Positions 44,947 through 54,245 of a stretch of DNA of 55,192 nucleotides are shown here, one piece after another. Origin of the DNA: a bacterium (GTDB lineage Bacteria; SZUA-182; SZUA-191; JAJRXT01); the NCBI GenBank assembly GCA_024277675.1, contig JAJRUS010000125.1, positions 1-55,192 of the forward strand, read 5' to 3'. The notes under the pieces were generated by a model. That model saw nothing but the letters and a program-made list of their open reading frames with translations, was not told the origin of the DNA and did no database searches. The translations under genes were made by a program, and so were the position numbers. Position 1 is the stretch's first letter, and every line of letters starts with the position of its first letter.

Positions 44947-45031
44947 GATGTTTCGGTCTGTCCCCAGGCCGAAACCGGCTAAGGGCAGCGTTTCCCTTTG
45001 TGTTTTCGGCTTGAGGACAAGCCGAAACATC
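44947..45031. repeat. Two-hairpin module shared with the core of family A elements
   Basis: Hairpin 1 is GTTTCGGTCTG with its complement around TCCC; hairpin 2 is TTTCGGCTTG/CAAGCCGAAA around AGGA. Order and spacing match the inside of the 150-bp family A copy, but the outer CTGAGTCG ends are absent. It lies upstream of dapL and downstream of the D-cysteine desulfhydrase-like gene. Confidence 0.65.
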
Positions 45032-45051
45032 CGTAAAAATATAATTTGCCC

Positions 45052-45075
45052 TTAATAAAACCTGAATTTTTCAGG
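45052..45075 (-). terminator. Rho-independent terminator of the D-cysteine desulfhydrase-like gene
   Basis: CCTGAA and TTCAGG (45061-45075) pair around a short loop; on the minus strand TTTTATTAA follows (45052-45060). It starts directly after the stop codon at 45076. Confidence 0.75.
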
Positions 45076-46068
45076 TTAGCCCCAGAATTCATCCAACTGC
45101 CTGGTGAATAAGCCAAAAATGCCGCCGGTATGGATGAATAATACGGTTTGTTCAGGCTCGAATCTTCCCCGCTTAATCTGATCGGCCAGGCCGTACATGG
45201 CTTTACCGGTATATACCGGATCTAAAATCAAACCCTCGGTTCTGGCTACCTGCCTTATAAATTCTATCTCATCAGCCCGGCTTTTGGCGTAACCCAAACC
45301 CAAATAGCCGTCAATAATTTCAATATCGCCCGGCTCAATTTTCACATTCAGGCTAAACTGTCGTATAGTATCAGCCAGAATATGCCGGACTCGTTTAGCA
45401 TGATGCCCGGCGGTGCTGCTTACATTAATTCCGATCACCCGGCTTTTTAAGCCGAACAACTTAGCCCCCAGGATTAAACCCGCCAGCGTACCCCCTGAAC
45501 CCACCGGGGTTATAATATAATCCACCTGCCGGCCCATAGCCTTAAGCTGTGCCTTCAGCTCTTTGACTGCTTTTATATAGCCCATACAACCCAGGGTGCT
45601 GGAGCCGCCTTCCGGGATCACATAAGCCTTATGCCCCTTTCCGGCTAATTCCTGCGCCTTTTTGTGCATAATATCCAGCGCCTGGAAATACTGCTTATGG
45701 CTGACATACTCAATGTTAGCCCCCACCAGTTCATCCAGCAACAGATTGGCCTCCGGCGGCGCACCTGCTTCCCCCCTAAGCACCAAACATGAGCTTAACC
45801 CCAACTTAGCCGCTACAATAGCCGTAGCCCTGGCATGATTGGACTGAATGCCGCCACAGGTAATCAGGGTATCACAACCGGCATCCAGCGCCGCCTTGGC
45901 AAAAAACTCCAGTTTACGGATTTTGTTGCCGCTTAAAGGAGTGCCGCTCAGATCATCACGCTTAACCAGCAACCTGGGCCCGGACAATTTTTGGGATAAG
46001 CGATCCAGCGCCTCGATCGGAGTGGGGAGTTGGGCTAAGGGAATATGGGGAGGGAAGGAAAACGCCAA
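45076..46068 (-). CDS. dcyD: D-cysteine desulfhydrase / ACC deaminase family PLP enzyme
   Basis: 330 residues, fold type II PLP enzyme. SGNKIRKLEF carries the PLP-binding Lys, CGGIQSNHARATA and ITPVGSGGTLAG bind the phosphate, and FIHTGGIFGLF ends the active site. DcyD produces pyruvate, ammonia and sulfide from D-cysteine. ACC deaminase and related enzymes share these motifs, so the exact substrate is not certain. It is followed by a terminator. Confidence 0.82.
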   Translation of the reverse strand: MAFSFPPHIPLAQLPTPIEALDRLSQKLSGPRLLVKRDDLSGTPLSGNKIRKLEFFAKAALDAGCDTLITCGGIQSNHARATAIVAAKLGLSSCLVLRGEAGAPPEANLLLDELVGANIEYVSHKQYFQALDIMHKKAQELAGKGHKAYVIPEGGSSTLGCMGYIKAVKELKAQLKAMGRQVDYIITPVGSGGTLAGLILGAKLFGLKSRVIGINVSSTAGHHAKRVRHILADTIRQFSLNVKIEPGDIEIIDGYLGLGYAKSRADEIEFIRQVARTEGLILDPVYTGKAMYGLADQIKRGRFEPEQTVLFIHTGGIFGLFTRQLDEFWG

Positions 46069-46094
46069 ATCTTATTTAATCCTAAAGCAATTGC

Positions 46095-46261
46095 TAGGAA
46101 CCAGTCGGACTTTGGGGTTCGTAGCGAGGCGAGTGAGAAATATAGGCCATTTTTCAGATCATTTGAGGCGAATAGTGGTGACTATTTAACGAAAATGAGC
46201 GGGAAAATGGACATATTTACCACCGCCACAGTAGAATCATCCAAAGTCCGAATGGCTCCTA
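46095..46261. mobile_element. Family B repeat element, complete 167-bp copy
   Basis: The ends TAGGAACCAGTCGGACTTTG and (reverse complement of the right end) TAGGAGCCATTCGGACTTTG form imperfect terminal repeats. It is the same length as the copy at 13841 and in the opposite orientation. Its right edge supplies the TAG stop of the outer-membrane protein (46259-46261). Confidence 0.75.
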
Positions 46262-46867
46262 AAATTCAAAGCGCAGTCCGGCGGTATATATTATCCCACC
46301 TAAATCCAAATCATCAGCGCTAAAATTATCCACCACCGAATACTTAACTTCCGCATTGAGATACGTATTTTCGATTTTCCAGTTATTCTTCATATCCCGG
46401 GCCTGATCGGGACTGAAATAATCCAGTAAAATCTGGACGCCGCCTACTCCATGATATCCGTATTTCCACTTATCATTATCCCGGTCTTCCTCAGCCAGCG
46501 CTTTATCATTCCGCAAGTGATAAAAATCAAAGCCGCCGCCTATAAAAGGCACCAGCACCTGATCATCATAATAATTAAAGCGATAGCGGGCAGCTACATC
46601 CACCGGAATTAAGTAATTGGCATAACCGACCTCAGCCGCCAACTCAAAGGTAGGGTGAATAATCCAACTGATATCCAGCTCACCGTAACCCACCCGTGTT
46701 TCCTCAGCCCCCAACATTATCGGCGAATATTCCGGCTCCAGACCGCCGCCCTTTAAAGAAATCGAAGCGCCTGGCATACCTTTAGCTGATACTAACGACG
46801 CACTGACCAGAAAAACAGTCAGGGAGAATATAACTAACACCGGCAAATTATAAGAAGTTCTCATCAT
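46259..46867 (-). CDS. Outer-membrane beta-barrel protein
   Basis: 202 residues. A signal peptide (about 1-29, cut near VSA-KG) precedes alternating-hydrophobic strands and several aromatic girdle residues, as in small porin-like or OmpW-type barrels. The last residues GLRFEF end in Phe, the outer-membrane insertion signal. It follows frr by 15 nt. Its stop TAG is the first 3 nt of a family B element. Exact family not fixed. Confidence 0.72.
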   Translation of the reverse strand: MMRTSYNLPVLVIFSLTVFLVSASLVSAKGMPGASISLKGGGLEPEYSPIMLGAEETRVGYGELDISWIIHPTFELAAEVGYANYLIPVDVAARYRFNYYDDQVLVPFIGGGFDFYHLRNDKALAEEDRDNDKWKYGYHGVGGVQILLDYFSPDQARDMKNNWKIENTYLNAEVKYSVVDNFSADDLDLGGIIYTAGLRFEF

Positions 46868-46882
46868 CGCTATATACGCCGG

Positions 46883-47440
46883 TTATATTTCCATAACCTC
46901 TTGTTCTTTGTGTTCCTGAATCGTATTCACCTGATTTATGTAATCATCGGTAAGCTTTTGCAGCTTATCTTGCGCTTTATGGGAATCGTCTTCAGGGATT
47001 TCCTTATCCTTTTCCAGTTTCTTTATGGACTCGATGGCCTCCCGGCGGGAATTGCGCACCGAGATGCGGCTTTCTTCAGCCAGACGTTTAACGACTTTGA
47101 CCAACTGCATACGGCGTTCTTCATTTAAGGGCGGTATGGATAAGCGAATTAGTTTACCGTCATTGCCGGGGGTAATTCCCAAATCAGATTTCAAAATAGC
47201 CTTCTCAATTTCTTTAATAAGCGAAACATCCCAGGGCTGAATGGTAATTTGGCGTGGATCGGGAATGGACAAATTTGCAGCCTGATTTATGGGCACCTGG
47301 GTACCGTAATAATCCACTCTTATTCCATCCAGTATAGACAGGGAAGCCCGTCCGGTGCGGATTCCCGCATATTCCCGGCGCAAGGCAGCCAGCGCAGCCT
47401 GCATCTTATCTTCCGCATGCGTATAAACTTGCTCCACCAT
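46883..47440 (-). CDS. frr: Ribosome recycling factor
   Basis: 185 residues. With EF-G it splits post-termination ribosomes. GIRTGRASLSILDGIRVDYYG and the LSIPPLNEERRMQLVKVVKRLAEE helix are intact. Last essential gene of the rpsB-tsf-pyrH-frr operon. Confidence 0.98.
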   Translation of the reverse strand: MVEQVYTHAEDKMQAALAALRREYAGIRTGRASLSILDGIRVDYYGTQVPINQAANLSIPDPRQITIQPWDVSLIKEIEKAILKSDLGITPGNDGKLIRLSIPPLNEERRMQLVKVVKRLAEESRISVRNSRREAIESIKKLEKDKEIPEDDSHKAQDKLQKLTDDYINQVNTIQEHKEQEVMEI

Positions 47441-47471
47441 GATCCTTACACCCTCCCGCCAACATTTTGCT

Positions 47472-48209
<738 letters not shown>

Positions 48210-48223
48210 CTACCCGATAGTTG

Positions 48224-48820
48224 CTATTCGCCAAGCTGAAAACGGCTGAAGCGGTTAATGTTCAAATTCTCACCAAATTTGGCGATCTTCTCGACCAGCA
48301 ATTTGCCGATGGTAAGTTTATCATCCTTGACGAAGGTCTGATCCAGCAGGCAAACCTGGGCAAAAAATCCTTTCTCCAGCTTACCCTGGATTATCTTGTC
48401 TATAATATTTTCAGGCTTCTTTGAGTCAGCCAGTTGGGCCCGGTAAATTTCTTTTTCTTTTTCAATTACTTCTTGCGGCACATCTTCCCGGCGAACATAT
48501 TTGGGATTTGTGGCCGCAATCTGCATACAAATATTCCTTACCAACTGCTGAAACTCCTCGGTACGGGCCACAAAATCGGTTTCGCAATTAAGCTCTATCA
48601 AAACCCCGAGCTTTCCACCGGGATGTATATAAGCCCCTACCTGACCCTCAGAAGTATCTCTGGCAGCTTTCTTGGCTGCCGTTTTTAAGCCTCTCTTCCT
48701 CAAAGCTTCAATCGCCGCTTCGATATTCCCATCCGTCTCTTTTAGAGCCTGCTTACACTCCATTATTCCACAACCGGTTCTTTGCCTTAAGTCCTTTACC
48801 ATGTCGGCGGTAATAGACAT
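48224..48820 (-). CDS. tsf: Elongation factor Ts (short form)
   Basis: 198 residues, the short form known from Thermus and Firmicutes rather than the 283-residue Escherichia coli form. It exchanges GDP on EF-Tu. The opening TADMVKDLRQRTGCGIMECKQALKE and TDFVARTEEFQQLV are intact. It follows rpsB by 300 bp instead of the usual few bases, because of the lost S2 tail and inserted hairpins. Confidence 0.97.
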   Translation of the reverse strand: MSITADMVKDLRQRTGCGIMECKQALKETDGNIEAAIEALRKRGLKTAAKKAARDTSEGQVGAYIHPGGKLGVLIELNCETDFVARTEEFQQLVRNICMQIAATNPKYVRREDVPQEVIEKEKEIYRAQLADSKKPENIIDKIIQGKLEKGFFAQVCLLDQTFVKDDKLTIGKLLVEKIAKFGENLNINRFSRFQLGE

Positions 48821-48880
48821 TTACTTTCTCCTTATTTACTTATACAGGGTATTCCCTGTACGGGACGCTCCCTGTTTTCT

Positions 48881-48937
48881 GGGGACATGCCCCCTTGTTT
48901 ACGCCGCAGGGGACATGTCCCCTTATTTACGCCGCAG
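48881..48937. repeat. GGGGACATGTCCCC palindromes flanked by 12-bp direct repeats
   Basis: GGGGACATGCCCC (48881-48893) and GGGGACATGTCCCC (48909-48922) are near copies. TTTACGCCGCAG occurs at 48898-48909 and 48926-48937. The same palindrome recurs at 50028-50041 between another pair of direct repeats, and a variant at 14007-14020. Confidence 0.6.
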
Positions 48938-49148
48938 CTTTTTTCTTATCCTTGCGGGCTACTTTCTTTTTAAGCTCTTTTTCATTCTGCTGTTTTGCCT
49001 GACCGGCTTTTACTTCTCCCTTTTTTGGCTTATCCCCGTGTTTTGCTTCCGGTTTTTTATCCTCTTTCCTGGCAGCCGCGGCTTTCTTCTCAGCAGCTTT
49101 GGCTTTAGCCTGCTGCTCCTGTAGTAATTGCAGCTTTTGCTTACCCTC
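48927..49148 (-). pseudogene. In-frame C-terminal tail of S2 beyond an amber codon
   Basis: The rpsB frame continues after TAG (49149-49151) as EGKQKLQLLQEQQ, then a Lys/Ala-rich tail to TAA at 48927-48929 (73 residues). EGKQ right after the DAV end of S2 is what many S2 proteins show. The tail has no internal stop and amino-acid usage typical of S2 extensions. Confidence 0.6.
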
Positions 49149-49814
49149 CTACACCGCATCGCTAACTTTAGCGGCTATCAGACCAATAGCCCGAATAGCA
49201 TCGTCATTTCCGGGAATGACGTAATCAATGAGATCCGGATCGCAATTGGTATCCACTACCGCTACAATGGGAATGCCTATCTTGCGCGCCTCACTTACCG
49301 CAATTTTCTCCTTGCGCGGGTCTACCACAAAGATTGCTCCGGGGAGTTCCCCCATATCTTTAATCCCGCCCAGCAACCTTTCCGCTTTTGATCTTTCCTT
49401 CTCCAGCTTTAGTACTTCCTTTTTGGGTAATGCATTAAACACCCCATCGGCCTTCATCTCATCCAGCCGCTTCAAGTGATCCACGCTCTTGCGAATAGTC
49501 TGAAAATTGGTAAGCGTACCCCCTAACCAGCGCCGGGTCACATAGAACATCTGGCAACGCTGCGCCTCACGCTCAATGGAATTCTGCCCTTGTTTCTTGG
49601 TACATACAAACAGCAGGCTTTTATCTTCGGCTATAAGCTCAGAGATGAACTGACAGGCCTGCTTAAAATGCCGTACCGTTTTCTGCAAGTCAATGATATA
49701 AATACCATTACGCTCGCCAAAAATATAGCGCTTCATTTTGGGATTCCATCTCTTGGTCTGATGACCAAAGTGAACCCCCGATTCCAGCAATTCCTTCATA
49801 GATATCTTAGCCAA
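49149..49814 (-). CDS. rpsB: 30S ribosomal protein S2
   Basis: 221 residues, the complete S2 core. [40 protein letters not shown] opens it. The TTG start at 49814 has GGAGGAG upstream. It ends at an amber codon after SDAV, where relatives continue with xEGKQ; see the tail at 48927-49148. A possible promoter lies at 49965-49993. Confidence 0.96.
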   Translation of the reverse strand: MAKISMKELLESGVHFGHQTKRWNPKMKRYIFGERNGIYIIDLQKTVRHFKQACQFISELIAEDKSLLFVCTKKQGQNSIEREAQRCQMFYVTRRWLGGTLTNFQTIRKSVDHLKRLDEMKADGVFNALPKKEVLKLEKERSKAERLLGGIKDMGELPGAIFVVDPRKEKIAVSEARKIGIPIVAVVDTNCDPDLIDYVIPGNDDAIRAIGLIAAKVSDAV

Positions 49815-49964
49815 CGCTTCTCTCCTCCATCCTGTTTTGGGTTAATCCTCCACCCCTATCCAAAACCGCCGGCTAAACAATGGCGGCACCCAATGGTACT
49901 TCCGGGGTGTGAGTAATATTGCTCCAGTGCAAAAAAATTGCCCGGGCTCTTTATAACGGCGTAC

Positions 49965-49993
49965 AAAATAACATATTGCCAAGCATTGTGCAA
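49965..49993 (-). promoter_or_regulatory. Possible promoter of the rpsB operon
   Basis: On the minus strand: TTGCAC (49988-49993), 17-bp spacer, TATTTT (49965-49970), about 150 bp upstream of rpsB. Only partial matches to consensus. The leader is long, as expected for autogenously controlled rpsB, but I cannot identify a specific S2 leader motif. Confidence 0.35.
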
Positions 49994-50001
49994 GCAAAAA
50001 A

Positions 50002-50064
50002 CCACCTGCGGTGGAGCAAGTAAAAAAGGGGACATGTCCCCCACCTGCGGTTGGGCAAGCAAAA
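50002..50064. repeat. 24-bp direct repeats flanking a GGGGACATGTCCCC palindrome
   Basis: CCACCTGCGGTGGAGCAAGT (50002 on) and CCACCTGCGGTTGGGCAAGC (50041 on) are near-identical with a 39-bp period; GGGGACATGTCCCC (50028-50041) sits between. The remaining part of the 428-bp gpmI-rpsB gap shows no gene. Confidence 0.55.
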
Positions 50065-50242
50065 CTGACGAGAGTTATTCGCCATAAAGATAGCGCTTAA
50101 GGCTTAATAAAGATTAAAGGGGGCTTGCCCTCCCTGTGCGCCCTGGTAACTATATTCAATCACTTACATTTCATGCCTGCAAATATCCTCTTTATTTCTT
50201 CCATTGAGAGAAGAACAAGCTGCCATATTAAGTAGGGGGTGG

Positions 50243-51805
50243 TCAAGCCTCCTGGATTATCAGGCTATTGGCAGTCATTTCTACCGGCTTATCTATCTCC
50301 AGCAATTGCAGTATGGTAGGCGCAATATCGGACAGGATGCCTTTGTCTCGTAAGCGTATTCCGCTTACCTCATTGGCTACATAGATAAATTCGACCGGGT
50401 TTTTGGTATGTGAGGTTTTGGTTAAGCCGGTGTTATAGTCGATCATCTCCTCGGCATTACCATGATCGGCGGAAATCAGGGCTATATAGCCCTTCTCCAG
50501 GCTCTTTTTCACTACCTGCCCCACGCATTCATCCACTATCTCCACTGCTTTGGTAGCGGCACTATAGTCCCCGGTATGTCCCACCATATCGCAGTTGGCG
50601 AAGTTGATCACCACCAGGTCATATTCAGCGCTATCTATAGCAGCCACCACTTCACGGGCCACATCACAGGCGTTCATCTCCGGATGCCTGGCAAACATGG
50701 CTGGATCGAATTCACTTTTCACCTCTATCCGATCCTCATGTAAAAAGGGCTTTATCAATTTACCGTTAAAGAATGAGGTCACATGCCTGAACTTCTGCGT
50801 CTCTGAAATCCTTAACTGGCTCAATCCCTCCCGGCTCAGCACCTCACCCAGAATGTTGTGCATACCGCCGCCGCTGCCCATGGCCTCTAATATATTATAG
50901 GGGAATGAGTCATAGTAGCGGGTCAGTCCCGCATAGACAATGTTGAGTTTGCCATCCCGCTTACCCGGATAATCATCATCCACGAAGGCGCGGGTTAATT
51001 GTATCGCCCTATCCTGGCGATAATTAAAGTGAATCACTGAATCACCATTGGCAATGCCTGAAAAATCACCGATGATGGAAGGCGGGATATATTCATCGAA
51101 CATCTCGCTCCCATCCGGGGTGGTATCATTATCATAAGCCCGCTGGATGGCTTCTTCGGCGCTTTTTACCCTTATACCTTCAGCTTTGGTAAGTGCATTA
51201 TACGCTCTAGTTGTCAGCTCCCAATCTTGCGCCCGGTCCATAGAATAATAACGGCCCATCAGGGTGACAATTTCCCCTAGTTGCAGCTCAGCTATTTTAG
51301 CCTCCAGCACCTGCAAATATTCAAATGTACTCCGGGGCGCCGTATCCCGGCCATCGGCAAAGTAATGGATATACAGCTTGTCAAGCCCCGCAGCTTTGGC
51401 GTACTCCATAATGGCAAACAGGTGATCCTGGTGGGCATGCACCCCCTCATCCTGCACCAGACCCATGATATGCAGCGCTGAATTATTTTTTTTGCAGTTC
51501 TCTATTACATGCTTAAAAGCCGGCCGCTTAAAAAAATCACCGTTCTTAAGCGCGGTGTTTATCCTGGTTATCTCCTGCTCCACAATCCGGCCGGCGCCCA
51601 TATTGAGGTGACCCACCTCGGATGAGCCTTGATAGCCTTCAGGTAAACCGACCGCTGTGCCGGCCGCCGCTAAAACGGTATGGGGATATTTTCCCAGGTA
51701 GGCGTCAATATTCGGAGTTCTGGCATTGGCTACCGCATTATACTCCGGATTTTTATTTATGCCCCAGCCGTCTCTGATTATAAATACTACCCTGTTTTTC
51801 ATCAT
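50243..51805 (-). CDS. gpmI: 2,3-bisphosphoglycerate-independent phosphoglycerate mutase
   Basis: 520 residues, an alkaline-phosphatase superfamily enzyme with two Mn ions that interconverts 3- and 2-phosphoglycerate. FIIRDGWG carries the first metal Asp; the catalytic Ser is in YQGSSEVGHLNMGAG. FADGRDTAP, RYYSMDR, NFANCDMVGHTGDY and SADHGNAEEM complete the metal and substrate sites. It starts 6 nt after the LapA/B-type gene ends. Confidence 0.97.
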   Translation of the reverse strand: MMKNRVVFIIRDGWGINKNPEYNAVANARTPNIDAYLGKYPHTVLAAAGTAVGLPEGYQGSSEVGHLNMGAGRIVEQEITRINTALKNGDFFKRPAFKHVIENCKKNNSALHIMGLVQDEGVHAHQDHLFAIMEYAKAAGLDKLYIHYFADGRDTAPRSTFEYLQVLEAKIAELQLGEIVTLMGRYYSMDRAQDWELTTRAYNALTKAEGIRVKSAEEAIQRAYDNDTTPDGSEMFDEYIPPSIIGDFSGIANGDSVIHFNYRQDRAIQLTRAFVDDDYPGKRDGKLNIVYAGLTRYYDSFPYNILEAMGSGGGMHNILGEVLSREGLSQLRISETQKFRHVTSFFNGKLIKPFLHEDRIEVKSEFDPAMFARHPEMNACDVAREVVAAIDSAEYDLVVINFANCDMVGHTGDYSAATKAVEIVDECVGQVVKKSLEKGYIALISADHGNAEEMIDYNTGLTKTSHTKNPVEFIYVANEVSGIRLRDKGILSDIAPTILQLLEIDKPVEMTANSLIIQEA

Positions 51806-51811
51806 CGTCCG

Positions 51812-53140
51812 CTACACCCGCCAATTTATAGTGTTCCATAAACCACAATGATGACAGCGCCCCTCCCAATAGGGCAACTGTGCTCCACACTCGCCGCAGG
51901 TATAGCGCAGTAACTGCTTTTCCTGGGATTTAAAGGCGCGCTTGTACTCATCACAACTGGCTTCATAATGCTTCTGGCGCTTGTGCACCTTGGCCAACTC
52001 ATAATGTAACAAGGGGAACTCCTGGCCCTGCTGAATCATATATTGAAATCTTTCCTTAGCCTCATCCAGCATTTCCAGCTTCAGATATAACATGCCCAAG
52101 AATAAATGCAGGCTGAAATCCTGGGGCCTTTCCTGCAGCGCCTTGCGATAGGCCTTAATGGCTCGCTGGGGGTCATTGTGGGAGAGGCTCACCTCCTCCA
52201 GTTTTTTAAGTAATACCGGCGAGTGATTTTGTTTATAACCCTTCTCGATTACCTGGTAGGCGTTGCTGTATTCCTGCTGTTGTTGATAGATGTCCACTAA
52301 TTGAATATAAGCCGGGATAAAATGCTTATCCTGTTTGATAATATCTTTCAGCATTTTTATGGCTTCCGGCTTCTGCTCCTGAGCGGCTTGCGTGGCAGCC
52401 AGCTCATATTTCAGGCCCAGTAAGGTCTGTTGCTCACGGCTTTTTTGAGATTTATCCCTGGTAAGGCTGACCACCTGCTGTTGCAACTCATAGGCCCGGT
52501 CCCAATGCCCTTGATTACAGTATAAATTTCTCAGTCGACTCAAGGCGGTAAGATTGCTCCCGTCACTCTGGATAATCCGCTGCAACACATCGACCGCCCC
52601 GTCTATCTTACCTGCCCGCTGATAATCCTGGCTTAATTTAAGCATTATATCGGCGCTGCCCACATTTAATTCCAGGGCCTGGGAATGATAATGGGCCGCC
52701 CTATCCCAATCGCCGGTTGAAAAACAAATATCCCCCAAAGCAACCTGCGATTCCACATGCCGGGGCTGCTTGCTCAACACCTTATTAAAGGCAGTGGCGG
52801 CTTCAGCCGGATGCCCACCGGCCATAAGCTCTAAAGCATGAGCATATTGGTGTTCAATAAATCCCTTATGCTTATCCTCTCTGGCCTTTACCCATTGCTT
52901 AAATGAACGCCGTATATCCTTAACCAGCATAATGCCGAAAGTGACTAACATCCCGCTCAACATAGAAGTAAGCAGCACTACAATAAGCGGCACATCCGCA
53001 TAAGTACCCAACCAGGGCAGGGTTATACTCTCTACCTGAATCCGATTCTTGCTGGCAATATAAATGCACAGCACGATAAATGAAACAAAAAAAACTGCCG
53101 ATAGAATATAACGCCAGCCGCCTGCTTTCCTTGATTTCAT
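51812..53140 (-). CDS. LapA-LapB-like fusion: two TM helices, TPR array and rubredoxin-type zinc ribbon
   Basis: 442 residues. The first 80 residues have two TM helices separated by a short periplasmic loop and a charged cytoplasmic end, as in LapA (DUF1049). From about 95 to 410 there are about nine TPRs. The end has two CXXC pairs, CGECGAQLPYWEGRCHHCG, a rubredoxin-like metal site as in LapB (YciM). In enterobacteria LapA and LapB are separate and control LPS synthesis via FtsH and LpxC. Here both seem joined. It lies between rsfS and gpmI. Confidence 0.75.
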   Translation of the reverse strand: MKSRKAGGWRYILSAVFFVSFIVLCIYIASKNRIQVESITLPWLGTYADVPLIVVLLTSMLSGMLVTFGIMLVKDIRRSFKQWVKAREDKHKGFIEHQYAHALELMAGGHPAEAATAFNKVLSKQPRHVESQVALGDICFSTGDWDRAAHYHSQALELNVGSADIMLKLSQDYQRAGKIDGAVDVLQRIIQSDGSNLTALSRLRNLYCNQGHWDRAYELQQQVVSLTRDKSQKSREQQTLLGLKYELAATQAAQEQKPEAIKMLKDIIKQDKHFIPAYIQLVDIYQQQQEYSNAYQVIEKGYKQNHSPVLLKKLEEVSLSHNDPQRAIKAYRKALQERPQDFSLHLFLGMLYLKLEMLDEAKERFQYMIQQGQEFPLLHYELAKVHKRQKHYEASCDEYKRAFKSQEKQLLRYTCGECGAQLPYWEGRCHHCGLWNTINWRV

Positions 53141-53197
53141 ACGCTTCCCCCAACACCAATATTTAACCGCATCGCTTATTTAATATATCCCCAGACT

Positions 53198-53578
53198 TTA
53201 AAATTCAAGCTGCAGGGCGTTTTGCCACAACTCCTCCAAATTATAGAATTGGCGGGCTTCCTCATCAAAGATATGCACAATTAATTCCCCATAATCCAGC
53301 AGAATCCAGGCTGAGTCCCATTGCCCTTCCTGGTGCATCATGCGCACCCCACCGGCTTTTAATTTTTCCTGAATGCCTTCGGCGACAGCCCGCATCTGCT
53401 GTGATGACTCGACACTGCAAATGATAAAGTAATCGGTAAAATCAGAAATCCCTTTAAGCTCTAACACACAGGGATTAATAGCCTTTTTATCGCTTACCGC
53501 TTCTAGAATTAGCTTTAGTATGTCGTTGATTTTAATGTTTAACCTCCCGATAAAGCCGGTTCTTTGAAATATATTCAT
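53198..53578 (-). CDS. rsfS: Ribosome silencing factor
   Basis: Family core of about 112 residues that binds L14 and blocks subunit joining. DILKLILEAVSDKKA, LELKGISDFTDYFIIC and EGQWDSAWILLDYGELIVHIF are intact. The coordinates use the nearest conventional start (ATG 53578), which lies deep in nadD and has no SD. A better start is the ATT at 53534-53536: GGGAGG lies about 6 nt upstream, it overlaps the nadD stop (ATTAA), and the family begins there. No ATG, GTG or TTG exists between the two. Confidence 0.9.
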   Translation of the reverse strand: MNIFQRTGFIGRLNIKINDILKLILEAVSDKKAINPCVLELKGISDFTDYFIICSVESSQQMRAVAEGIQEKLKAGGVRMMHQEGQWDSAWILLDYGELIVHIFDEEARQFYNLEELWQNALQLEF

Positions 53579-54218
53579 CCACCAATGGGGGCACCAGGTA
53601 TTTTATTGATTCTCTCCGGCGAATCAGCGCCCTTATTTCCGACGAGGAAATATCCACTGAGGGCGCCTCTACCAAGTATACTCCGGCTGCTGTTGAAATA
53701 GCTGGCGCTTCCCCGGTAGAGCCTGGCCTGGGAATTAATTGATACTCAAATGGAGTTAATCCTTCAATAAAACCACTTTCGAACTGCCTGATTAATTTAT
53801 CGAAGGTGGCCCCCGGACGTTTAATCACCACAAAACGGCACAGTTCAAATAACCTGGGGATATCCTTCCAGGTGGAAATTTCCAGAAAGGCATCCGAACC
53901 CACCAGAAAATGCAAGTTAACCTGCTCACCATAAAGCTGCTTTAATTGTGATAAAGTATCTACCGTATACGATTGACCGCCCCGATCTACTTCTACCGGA
54001 GACACACAAAAACCAGGGTTGTCCTGTGTAGCCAATGAGGTCATTATTAACCTATGCCGGGACGAAATTGTCCCCTGAGCGGGCTTATGGGGTGGAAGCG
54101 CCGCCGGCACGAATATCACCTGCTTGAACTTGAACAACTGCCGGATTTCTTCAGCTATCATCAGGTGCCCAATATGGATCGGATTGAACGTACCCCCAAA
54201 AACCGCTACCCTGTTCAT
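53532..54218 (-). CDS. nadD: Nicotinate-nucleotide adenylyltransferase
   Basis: 228 residues. It adenylates nicotinate mononucleotide in NAD synthesis. The GGTFNPIHIGHL nucleotide motif opens it and ISSSEIR ends the active site. proA lies 27 bp upstream and rsfS overlaps its end, the common proA-nadD-rsfS order. Confidence 0.96.
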   Translation of the reverse strand: MNRVAVFGGTFNPIHIGHLMIAEEIRQLFKFKQVIFVPAALPPHKPAQGTISSRHRLIMTSLATQDNPGFCVSPVEVDRGGQSYTVDTLSQLKQLYGEQVNLHFLVGSDAFLEISTWKDIPRLFELCRFVVIKRPGATFDKLIRQFESGFIEGLTPFEYQLIPRPGSTGEAPAISTAAGVYLVEAPSVDISSSEIRALIRRRESIKYLVPPLVDEYISKNRLYREVKH

Positions 54219-54245
54219 CTATGGCAATCCAATCTGAAGGCAAAA

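Noticed and set aside
49930-49960. GCCCGGGC followed by T residues in the rpsB leader as an attenuator
   Set aside because: The palindrome has no loop and only a 4-bp half, so it cannot form a normal terminator stem.
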